From: Drosophila persimilis
Taxonomy: Eukaryota > Arthropoda > Insecta > Diptera > Drosophilidae
Assembly (NCBI RefSeq): GCF_003286085.1
Contig: NW_020825338.1
Span: 496,001-560,000, forward strand
Direction of reading: 5' to 3'
Length of the DNA stretch: 64,000 nucleotides
In this document: positions 42,664-52,484 of the stretch, piece by piece
Position numbering within the stretch: the stretch's first letter is position 1
Layout: each line of letters starts with the position of its first letter
Position numbers and translations under genes: made by a program
The notes under the pieces: generated by a model
Seen by the model: the letters and a program-made list of their open reading frames with translations, nothing else
What the model was told of the DNA's origin: nothing
The model's database searches: none

Positions 42664-44030
42664 AGGTCTACAGGGAGGAGGTCCAGCACAGTATCCAGTG
42701 CGTAGCCCGCCGGTTATGCATAGCTCTGCCAGGCGTTGAACTCTGCTGAGTTTATTGAGGCATGTCCTGTCTAAGGCTGGCCACCATACCACCACTCCAT
42801 GGCGCTGTAGAGCCACTGGACTATATAGGGGGTTATTCCCCATTTTAGTCCGATGGCTTTCCTGCAAGTATAGAGAGCCACTGTGGCTTTCTTTACTCTA
42901 TCCTCTATGCTCAATTTATAGCGCGATTCATCGCTGGACCAAGTAGCCCAGGGTGGGTGTTGTTCTCGAGAGAACTCTGCGCAAGCGCGAGGCCTCTGAG
43001 TTACTCTTGATTTCGCTGCAGAACTTACGCCAGGAGGCGCGTTTGGCTTTTCTAAGTTCTTTGTTGTAGACTGGCCTTGTATTCGGCCCAGTTTTGCTCA
43101 ACGCTCTCAGCCTTAGCTTTATTGAAGAGTCTCCGGGAGGCTTTCCGGAGTTCACCCAATTTCGGTTTCTCCGGCCTCTGTTCTTGCCAGAGGGGCATGC
43201 TTTGTCGAGCGCCTTATTGCAGGCGTCGGTAAAGACGGGTCATGGCCAATTTGTCCGCCTGATGTTCCGGAAGCGAACTGGCTTCGGTACTGAGAAGGAG
43301 AAAACAGTTTCCACGTACCTGTGCTCCGAGAAGGAGTGCTCTTCCAGGACCCTCCACGATACGATGTTCCCATGTAACTCATGAGAGGCAGGACCTCCTT
43401 GCGGTTTTTAATAATAAAGGTGGGATAAGACCCGGACCCCCCGGTTTAACTGAAAAGCTACTCACCCCTTTCGTTTGTGTCAGTGCTTCCCCACTGACAG
43501 TGATGTGCATTGGCGTCGCACCCCACAATTAGGCCGATGTCCTTGGCCGCACCGTCTGCGATTAGTGCCCGGAGAGGCGCGTGTGGAGGGAGGTCTGGTT
43601 GATCATGCCCCATGTATGCGGAGCAGATCCTCAGTGAGCGCTTCTGGCCTTCGAGGCTCACTGCGGTGTGATCTTCATTGCTGAAATTTGCGAGCAAAAC
43701 TAAGTGCAACTCTCTTTTTGCAAGAATGCAGGTACGAATTTTACCTGCGGTTTCAGCTACGTATTGCTTGTAGTCAGAAGTCCTCAGACCGGAGACCCTG
43801 TTTCCGAGGATCCAGGGCTCCTGAATGAGGACTATGTCGGCTCCACCCTTGGCCAGTAGAGCAGCTCATGCTGCCTTACAATAGTAGAGGTTTATCTGCA
43901 GGATCGTCAGTGACATTCCTGAGTCTCACCTACACCATTGTTGCTTCTAGATCGCTGTCGGGGGAATCCGGCTCCTCCCCGACAACGATGTGGCTGAGAC
44001 CTCTGGCTAGGTCGCTCTCTAAGTTCTCTC
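42664..44030 (-). mobile_element. LOA-type LINE fragment with internal deletion
   Basis: Minus-strand pieces in order: end of ORF1 (near 43,990-43,925), an ORF2 start at 43,918 (MSLTILQINLYYCKA, then an in-frame TGA), endonuclease (LIQEPWILGNRVSG; ICSAYMGHDQP; GCDANAHHCQWGS), the endonuclease-RT linker (43,380-42,928), then a direct jump to the RT thumb (KKATVALYTCRKAIGLKWG; VVWWPALDRTCLNKLSRVQR). The RT core is deleted. It ends at the gypsy 1 LTR. Confidence 0.75.
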
Positions 44031-44909
44031 TCTAAGTTCCAACCCTAAGCAACTGGCACTGTCGCTAAAGGAGAGCCTGCATCCATGTAGTATTGGGGGG
44101 TTGAGGGGCGGGACCTTGTATTTATTTGTGAATAATACGAGTTCCGTTTTTGAGTGATTTACTCCCAGGCCGCGCGATTCTGTCCATTCCGACAGTTGCG
44201 CTAGCTTTGAGAAGATAATCGCAACGTCGTCCGCATAGGCCACGACTTTGCAGCCCCCCCCCCCTTCCAGGTCACATAGAATCTTGTTGACTGCTATATT
44301 CCACAGAAGAGGAGACAGGACACCACCTTGCGGGGTGCCTCTGTTGACATACCTTGACTGGGCGGACGATCCCATCGATGATGTCACCGTCCTGCATGTG
44401 AGCAATTGATCAATGAGCATCACCAAGTGACGGTCCACCCCCAGGTCAGTCAGGGCTTCTGTAATGGCGCCCGGAACAACGTTGTTGAAAGCTCCCTCAA
44501 TATCGAGAAAGGCTTTGAGTGTGTACTCTTTGAAATGTACAGATTTCTCTACCGCTGAGATCACTTCATGAAGAGCCGTTTCCGTGGATTTTCCTTTCCG
44601 GTAGGCATGCTGTGCGCCTGACAGAAACTGAGGATGTATAGTTGTCCTCAGTTGCAGGAAGTTGCAGTTGAGTGCGAGGCTTTCCCTGCTTTGGGAATGA
44701 AGACTATCTTTGCCTTAAGCCATGCTCGCGGGATTGTACCCACAACCAGTATCTTCCTGAAGATACCTTGTAGCCAGTTGATGGCCGTATCCACGGCCTT
44801 CTGAAGTTGGGCCGGGATTACCTGGTCTGGGCCTGGCGATTTGAACGGGTTGAAGCTGTTTTTTGCCTAGCTTATGTTACGTTTTTTGAGGATGTGATCC
44901 ATCGAGGTT
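44031..44909 (-). mobile_element. LOA-type LINE, reverse transcriptase part
   Basis: RT with FNPFKSPGPDQVIPAQL, FLDIEGAFNNV, GTPQGGVLSPLLWN and the catalytic AYADDVAIIF (44,220-44,250). A frameshift near 44,630 breaks it. It stops matching near 44,030, where the ORF1 end of another LINE copy begins. The upstream half is at 62,697-64,000, displaced by the 17.8-kb gypsy 2 insertion: GGTT stands at 44,906-44,909 and 62,693-62,696. Confidence 0.8.
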
Positions 44910-47424
44910 TGTAGTGGTTGCTTGTCGGGCGTATAGAAAAGCCTATCACTTTTCTTCGCCTGAAAGTAGGCCGATGTTATTTGTAAAATTTATATATTTA
45001 TATTTATATATTTATATATATTATATTATTTATATAATTAGATATCACACCTCACCGAGATACTTATTAATTATTAAGTTTATTTCCGATAGTTATTGTA
45101 TAGTTAGGTTGGTTTAATTTCTTTTTGTGGTGTTACATGTTGAATGTTCCTTGTCATGTGGGGCTAGCGCCACCTAGGGGTGACATTAAGAATATGCGTA
45201 AAAACGAAAAAAAAAATCTCCCCACCATTTCCATAACCGTTCAAGGTGAATGGCGAAGGATCGTGCAAAGGCAGATCCGGAGAACCAAATTTTTGTTGGT
45301 CGGTAGATCCGCCTAAATCTTTCTTTCTCCTCGTGGCCGTACAAGAATTCAGTTGCGCGGTGAGAAAAAAATAATAAAAATAAAATTAAACCACCGTGTG
45401 TGAAACAAAAGTGCACTAGATCGAAAAAAAAGAACCCAAGAAAGCAGATTGGGTTCTAAACGAAAACGTGAGTACCGGCCTTCGACAGTGCTAGGAGCCT
45501 CGAAGTTAGATTTTCCGAATTATTCTGTATTTTCCGCTTTGAGGTCAGCAGCCCCAACACAAAAACACCTGGAGAAAGAGGGAATTAGCACCTCAACCCC
45601 ATCCCCCTATTTTCGCAGTGCCAGTTCCAACAGGGTAAATATGTGCATTAAGAACTGTTAGAAAAAGTAGCCTGATCAGTATTTTCAAATTCCACATTAG
45701 AATCGGCCCGAGCTTTAAGCCCCCGCACTACGAACCAGCTGATCCACCAAGTCGCGGGCAGTGAACTTTGGCTGCGCGAGGCGAAGACAGCCGTCTGACC
45801 GGGCTTAGTGCGGCGAATTGGCGTAACCGTTTCGCGTTCAAAACCGGGCCAAGAAGCGCGTTAACCCGGAACTTGCAGTCAGCGTAGGACCGAAGCAGCG
45901 GAAATTTTCCTACCGGGCTGGAACAAAATAGTGCACCACGTGTGTACATAACCTCCCGGCGACCCTGAGTGGTATCGCCTCTCTTGTTCTTCTCGTGATT
46001 CGGGCCTAGCTGTTCAACGTTTAGTTAAAGTGCAGTTGAGGCCAGTGTTTGTCATAGGTGCTCGTTAGTGTCATTATGTAGGCTGAATGTACCCGAAAAC
46101 AAAAAAGTAAAGAGATGTGCTCACATACATATGTACACACAGCCCATTGAAAGCCACTGAGGCCAGTAAGATCCCCCCCCGTGACTCGCATTCCCTTGAC
46201 CCTCGCAGTCCGTTGATATGTCTGTTTTTGTGTAGTTGGATATACTTAGTGATATTTGTAGACAGAAAAGAAAAACAGAAAAAAAAAACCACCAACACCT
46301 GAAAAGTTTGAAAATGCATTTTGTACAAGTTTAAAAGTTTGAGCTTAAAAGCGTCCGCTCGGCCGGGTCACATCAGCGAGCTTATGCCATGCAGCACGTG
46401 CTGTACGATTTTGTTTTTGGTTTGCAGGTAAAAGCTTAATGCACCCACACACAGCGACACGCCCAGCTACGAAAGATCTTTCGCCGCGGGAACACAAACA
46501 ACAACTGAGTGAGCTTTATACTATACCAACAACACTACATTTCTTTGCCTCCCAAAATTCCGCGAGCGTGGCAAAAGCTTCGTTTTTTTGCTAGAGCTGT
46601 TTGTCGGTCGTTGACTTCACACTTTTAAACTAGTCACAGCTGATTGGCCTTCTGCCTTTACAGTACGATTGGTAAAACGAATAGTATGTCCAACTACTCC
46701 CTGAAGCCGATGTGCTGGGACATGTGTACCTATCTTTCTATTTAAGGAAACATCATTAATTTATATCGCAATATAAAATATCGTATATGCACTTATAACT
46801 ATTTATACTGATCGTATTTATTAATCTAAATATTCCCTAGAATTAATAGCTATATCTCTTGTGACGCTTTTCGTTCCTACTTTTGTCCATTTAGCCTTGT
46901 CTTGGAGTTCGCTGTTAGTGTTTTTTTTGTAACATTAGGGTATCTGAATATAGTTTCTAATAAAATGATTGTTAAGATGAATATGTGCTAGACGTTACCG
47001 GGAACCATGCCGCTCGGGAGCGAAATAGGATGACCAATACCGGACACTCCAGGGATCCTGATATTATTATTGGCCTTTTCAGGATCATGGTAGGGTGGGC
47101 GTGGCACGACTCCGTGCCAGCAAAACAGAGATGTCCGACGCGGTGGTAGATCCCTATTCCTTCTCTATACTATCTTTGCCCAAATATACTTACCGAACCC
47201 CTAACGATCCTTTCCTTGTCTGTCCCCCTCCCATTCCCAAAAAGAGTACGCGAATTTTAATAAAATAATACCAGCAGGAACGAAGCAACCTAACTGGAGG
47301 GTTACCCCAAAGAACCCATCCCCATTTCCGACCAGAGACCAGCCGTGGAAGCGAGCGCGTACTCCTTCTCAGTTAGCCGACCACCAGCTTCATTGTGCGA
47401 AGATTCTCTTCGTGACTCGTTACA
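44910..47424 (+). repeat. 5' LTR of gypsy 2
   Basis: 2,515 bp, unusually long for a fly retrotransposon. Differs from the 3' LTR by scattered substitutions and small indels (for example a 17-bp block present in the right copy near 60,878 and an 8-bp block near 62,262). No convincing coding sequence. Confidence 0.93.
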
Positions 47425-48641
47425 GTAATAATTATTTTATTTGGCGCCCAACGTGGGGCCGAAAGGCCCGAAGGTCAGGGTTGACGTAATTGTAAACCTT
47501 ACAAAGCAAAGTTACATTAACATATATGGTTGTGTGTGACCCCAGCCAACCTTGACTCCGAAGCAGAAAAATTTTTGAGAAAGTCCATAACACCTGCGAG
47601 CAGTGCATAGTCATGTACTAGCCTAAGACTTTTGTTCCCCGTTTCCCACCCCCTTCCTTAAATCCCTTCCTTTTGTCCTGGGATTGGATACTGTGATGGT
47701 GGATGCTGATTAGTTTCCGATAACGTTTAGCCCGCATCGGAATAGGATCCATAACCCCTGTGCGATGGTAAGCTGTTCTGGAATCGATAATAGCTTCAAC
47801 ATAGCTTTATTGCCGAGCAGTATATGCCATAGCAGTGAAATCTAAATGGATTCACTGGTATGTGGAAGTTGGCTGGACACAGGGTTATTCGTGGAGTAAA
47901 TCTACGACCTGCCGCTATACAGAAGCGTATTAGTGAACACATTCTCCCGTATCCCTTGGAAATTGACAGGTACCTTGGGTAGCTTTGTTTCAGTTGTCGC
48001 CGGAGTCAGCTAGAAGAATTAACATATTTTTTTTTGGTTGCCGCTCAACTCGAATCGGGGTTCTTAGGGTGCCTCCGTCTTTTGTTTCTCTCTCTACTTT
48101 CTAGTGATTGGTCTATTCGTGCGCCGATTTATACAGCAGGGTATCGCCGGCCGAACGTGGTACCCCTGTTGCTGGTGCGTTTCTTCGTGCTACGCTTCCG
48201 GACCGGACCGATAATGGCTGCGGAAAAGGTATAGGTCGTAGCATGCATAAACTAATACAAACTCCCCGTAACCGCTTCGGTAATGTTTCTTCGATTGGCG
48301 GCTGACGAGCACCGTCGTGATCCTGGTATGGGCACGTGGGCAAGAAAGTCGTCCGTCCCTATGTTTAGGCATTCGCCGCAGACAGGATGTGGCCTAGAGC
48401 TGCTACTTGGGTCACGATTGCCGAAGATACCTTTTCTTTATTTCTCCCTTTATCGCTCTACCACGCATAGTTATTGGCAACCTTCTCGGAGGGAAAGGGT
48501 TGCATGGTTTCCCCAAATCTCTTTATGAAATATCGTTTTTTTTTGAGTTGTCCCCGTTATTATTGTTTGTCGTTAATATTTGTCTGAACTAGATTTATAG
48601 GAAAGTGCTTAAAGCTAGTTAATATATAGGATAACTTTACG
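47425..48641 (+). other. Leader between LTR and gag of gypsy 2
   Basis: 1.2 kb with only short, inconsistent frames. Probably untranslated leader with packaging or splice signals. Confidence 0.5.
47442..47459 (+). promoter_or_regulatory. Primer-binding site of gypsy 2
   Basis: TGGCGCCCAACGTGGGGC, 17 bases after the LTR. This is the well-known retroviral lysine-tRNA type site. Confidence 0.85.
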
Positions 48642-50267
48642 ATGCCGGTAGACCGAAGCCCGGATTATAGGATTCAGCCAAAAGAGAGCGAAACCGTTTG
48701 CTGTGTATGCACGCAAGAAGTCGAATACCCAGGCCAGCTATTAGCTACCAGCTGTAACCACTATTTCCATCACACCTGCTTTAGTGCACGTTCAGGAAAT
48801 AAAAAAGTCTGTCCAGTGTGCAGAACTGCGCTGAGCAAATCGACCCTTAATTTGGCAGAAAAACTAGAGGCAGCTCAAGCCTCAGGCCACCAACCAAGAG
48901 CAGTGTCAGTGACCAGATCTCGATCGAAAACACTAAAATCACAGCAAAACCAATTATCCGCTGCCAATATGCAGAGTGGGGGCCGAAGTATAAGCCAACC
49001 CGAAGGGCCTAGTGTTTCCGGTCCAATGGCCGCTCCAGATCGTCCTAGAGGCCAACCGCCAAACCCTGCGGCAGCAGTGGTGTCAGCTTCAGCAGCTCGA
49101 ACTGGTCTGCCAGCCACGGATGGTAGCTTGCAACAGACCATTGCGGACGCAGTGGCAGCCGCACTAGCACAGCACACTCAAATGCTATCTAACGCGATTG
49201 AAGCGGGGTTTCAAAGATTGTCGCTCCAGAATGCAGCTCCAGTTCCAACGGAAAGGGTACACCCAGCACATAGGCAGTCATCTCCCGTTAGGTCAAATCA
49301 ATCCTTTGAGCAACTCTTTAGGTTATCCGCCAGGAAAAACGCAGCCTTACCAAACTCAGCGTCCGAGCGACCGACTAACTTGTCAGCTCCACCCGAGTCG
49401 CAGCAATCACATCAGTTGCGCGCGGATCGGATTAGCCAGATAATCGCGAACTGGAAGTTGAGATTCTCAGGGCGCTCCACTATGTCAATAGATGATTTTT
49501 TGTATCGCGTCGAAGCTCTGACCAGCCAGACATTAGATAGCAATTTTGAATTGTTATCTCGCTACGCGAGCAACCTGTTCGAAGGAAGCGCGGGTGAATG
49601 GTACTGGAGGTATCATAAAAGCGTACCAAGAGTGCGCTGGATTGATCTCTGTATAGCTCTGAGATCGCAGTTTTCGGACGGCAGAACAGATTTAGAAATC
49701 AGAACCGCGATCACTCAGAGGAAGCAGAAACTCAACGAACCGTTTGACAGTTTTTATGAGGCCATAGTTGCGCTTGCAGACAAGCTTGTGCAGCCCATGA
49801 CCGAGCAGTCCTTGTTAGAGGTGTTACGAGCAAATCTGCTCAATGACATACAACATGAGATTTTATATGTGCCCATACAGAACATTGTGCAGTTGCGACA
49901 AGTGGTACGCAAGCGTGAAAGGTTCATCGAAAACACTGCTAAGCCAATCCCGGCTACTCGACGATTTGTTCCTCGCAATCAGGTGAACGAAATGTCCATC
50001 CAGACAGAAGGTCCTGCAGAATCCGATTCGGAAGAAGCTGACGCTTTTGATATCGACGCGATGACGCTTTCTTGCTGGAATTGCAATAAACAAGGCCACC
50101 GATATCAAGAGTGCGAAGCAGAGCGTAAGGTGTTCTGTTATGGATGTGGTAAGCGGGACACATATAAACCATCGTGCCGAAAATGTAGCTCGTCAAAAAA
50201 CGAGTTGGCTCGTGCACCGCTATCGAGTGCACGCAAATTAGTGTCGAAGGCGACGAATACGGAGTAA
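48642..50267 (+). CDS. Gag of gypsy 2 with an N-terminal RING-H2 finger
   Basis: 541 codons, intact. Residues 20-60 form a complete RING-H2 finger: Cys20, Cys23, Cys38, His40, His43, Cys46, Cys57, Cys60 (C-x2-C-x14-C-x-H-x2-H-x2-C-x10-C-x2-C), with the CNHYFHHTC and CPVCR cores. A 200-residue Ser/Gln/Ala/Pro-rich linker follows, then a capsid-like domain (ANWKLRFSGRSTMSIDDFLY; AGEWYWRYHKSVPRVRW; RSQFSDGRTDLEIRTAITQR), an acidic patch, one good zinc knuckle CWNCNKQGHRYQEC and a degenerate one CYGCGKRDTYKPSC. RING-H2 proteins are usually E3 ubiquitin ligases; that this one is active is inference. The pol frame is open through the gag stop in the -1 frame. Confidence 0.85.
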   Translation: MPVDRSPDYRIQPKESETVCCVCTQEVEYPGQLLATSCNHYFHHTCFSARSGNKKVCPVCRTALSKSTLNLAEKLEAAQASGHQPRAVSVTRSRSKTLKSQQNQLSAANMQSGGRSISQPEGPSVSGPMAAPDRPRGQPPNPAAAVVSASAARTGLPATDGSLQQTIADAVAAALAQHTQMLSNAIEAGFQRLSLQNAAPVPTERVHPAHRQSSPVRSNQSFEQLFRLSARKNAALPNSASERPTNLSAPPESQQSHQLRADRISQIIANWKLRFSGRSTMSIDDFLYRVEALTSQTLDSNFELLSRYASNLFEGSAGEWYWRYHKSVPRVRWIDLCIALRSQFSDGRTDLEIRTAITQRKQKLNEPFDSFYEAIVALADKLVQPMTEQSLLEVLRANLLNDIQHEILYVPIQNIVQLRQVVRKRERFIENTAKPIPATRRFVPRNQVNEMSIQTEGPAESDSEEADAFDIDAMTLSCWNCNKQGHRYQECEAERKVFCYGCGKRDTYKPSCRKCSSSKNELARAPLSSARKLVSKATNTE

Positions 50268-50305
50268 CCAGGGCAACGTCAAGCTCACTCCCACTACCCC
50301 CTGAC

Positions 50306-52069
50306 ATGATAACGACCACTATGACACCATTACAGGACGACGATCAGGAAACGACCCCTGCGCCTAGCAAAACTCGAGACCGTAAGCGTAGAAAGCTGTT
50401 CCGCACGCAGAGTAAAAATACACGCAGAGCAATATTAGCCTCTGTTATTAGTAATATAACTGATCTACGACCCTACGCCAATGTCACGCTGTTTGGCAAG
50501 ACGATAAGTGGATTGATGGACACAGGCGCCTGAATCAGCTGCCTTGGGGGTAAATTTGCAGAAGAGTTAGCTCGAACAAACCCTGAGGTCAAGCCGATGA
50601 AGTCAGCCGTGCGAACCGCAGATGGGAAAAAGCAAGTTATTCTAGGTAGGATCTCCACACTCATTTGCTTTCGTGGAAATTCAAAACGAATATGTCTTTA
50701 TCTTGTACCATCGTTATCGCAGGAGTTATATCTAGGAATAGACTTTTGGAGAAGCTTTAATCTATTGCCGTTCTTTTTAATGAGCAAAGCGAATAATAAC
50801 AGTTTGGCGGCTATAAATTTTGACAACCCGATGCAAATACCTTTGTCGGAATTACAGCAGAAGGAACTAGTAGCGATCGTACAGATGTTCCCTTCGTTTG
50901 CCGAAAAAGGATTAGGAAAGACAAACTGGCTTACACATGACATAGAAATTTCAGAGACTCGACCCATAAAACAACGTCACTACGCAGTGTCGCCTGCAGT
51001 CGAAAAATGTATATACGAAGAATTGGACCGAATGTTAGGCCTTGGTGTGATTGAAGAGTCAGATAGCCCGTGGTCTTCCCCTGTCGTGATTGTGCGTAAG
51101 CCAGGTAAGGTTCGCCTTTGCCTTGATAGCCGGAAAGTTAACGGAGTAACAGTCAAAAATGCTTACCCTATGCCCCTCATTGATGGCATTTTAAGCAGAC
51201 TTCCAAAAGCGCAGTGCATTTCAAGCATCGATCTTAAAGATGCTTACTGGCAGATTCCGCTTACCCCAAGGGCTCGGGAGAAGACGGCTTTTGCTGTGCC
51301 TGGGAGGCCATTATATCAATTCACGGTGATGCCGTTTGGCTTATGCAATGCCCCACAGACCATGTCCAAACTGATGGATAAAGTTATCCCACCATCTTTG
51401 CGAAATGAGATTTTCATTTATCTCGACGACTTATTGGTGATTTCGGAGTCATTCGAGAAGCACATGTCCGTGTTGAAAGCGCTGGCCGACCGGCTGTCTC
51501 AAGCTGGTCTGACGATAAACGTAGAGAAGAGCAAATTTTGTCTGAAGGAAGTGAAATACCTGGGCCACGTTATAGGGTATGGGATGATACAAACGGATCC
51601 CGAAAAAGTTGCTGCCATTCGGGAGTTTCCAGTGCCTCGATCGGTGAAGCAAGTGCAACGATTTTTAGGAACCACTGGATGGTACCATAAATTTATTAAA
51701 AACTATGCTGGAATTGCTGCCCCAATATCAGATACGCTAAAGAAACGTCGTTCGTTTGTATGGACCAACGAAGCGCAAAGGGCGTTTGAAAGTTTAAAAA
51801 ACCAAATGTGTGGGGCGCCAGTCCTACATAGCCCCGACTTTACCATTCCATTTGCCATTCATTGCGATGCCAGCCACACCGGAGTTGGTGGCGTGTTAAT
51901 GCAAACTGATAGCGATGGTAATGACATCCCAATCGCATTCATGTCTCGCAAGCTGAATCAGTGTCAGCGAAACTATTCAGTCACGGAGAAAGAGTGTTTG
52001 GCAGCCATAATGTGTGTGAAGAAGAGTCGAGCTTATGTGGAAGGGCACGAGTTCTCCATCCATACCGAC
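50306..52069 (+). pseudogene. Pol of gypsy 2, first part (protease, RT, start of RNase H)
   Basis: In the -1 frame to gag and open upstream across the gag stop, so expression by -1 frameshifting is likely. The protease has the active site GLMDTGA, but the next codon is TGA (50,531-50,533); the frame then continues ISCLGGKFAEELAR. RT: SDSPWSSPVVIVRKPGKVRL, SSIDLKDAYWQIPL, FTVMPFGLCNAPQTM and catalytic YLDDLLVISES. RNase H: IHCDASHTGVGGVL, then AFMSRKLNQCQRNYSVTEKE, broken at 52,069 by gypsy 3 inside HTD|HASLKW. It continues at 57,541. Confidence 0.88.
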
Positions 52070-52397
52070 TATTGGCGCAGAAAGTACACGGATGTTTCGT
52101 ACTTTTTATGATTTTATTTTACTTAATTCTTTACCAACCACTCTGTCCTGTTGATACCGCAAAAGTGCTCATTGAACCCAGCTCCGATCTCTGGTTCTAT
52201 TCCGATCTAGTTCTCGCATAGTTCTAGTTCGCAGAACTAGAACTATCGGATGATTATTCATATCGATACTTATTCGGATACTTACGATATTTCGTACTAC
52301 GTTAATAGTAAATACAATTGTAGATTAACACTAATAATTATAAGCTAGCAGCAAGGTAAATACAAATGTAGGGTTATAATACTAAAACAACCTAACA
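52070..52397 (-). repeat. 3' LTR of gypsy 3
   Basis: 328 bp, identical by eye to 57,208-57,535. Contains a perfect 12-bp palindrome with a 3-base loop at 52,219-52,245. Confidence 0.95.
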
Positions 52398-52484
52398 GCT
52401 CGGCCATCCTGACAATTAGATCGCCCTCGATCGTAAATATGTAATTAAGAGTAATTTTAATTATATGTGTATATATATATTTTG

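Noticed and set aside
45449..45661. 70-codon frame repeated at 59,593-59,805, a possible small gene
   Set aside because: Both lie inside the paired LTRs of gypsy 2; the duplication is explained by LTR identity, and codon composition is not convincing.
48034..48528. Short frames upstream of gag in gypsy 2 as an extra gene
   Set aside because: Several overlapping short frames on both strands with no motif; more consistent with an untranslated leader.
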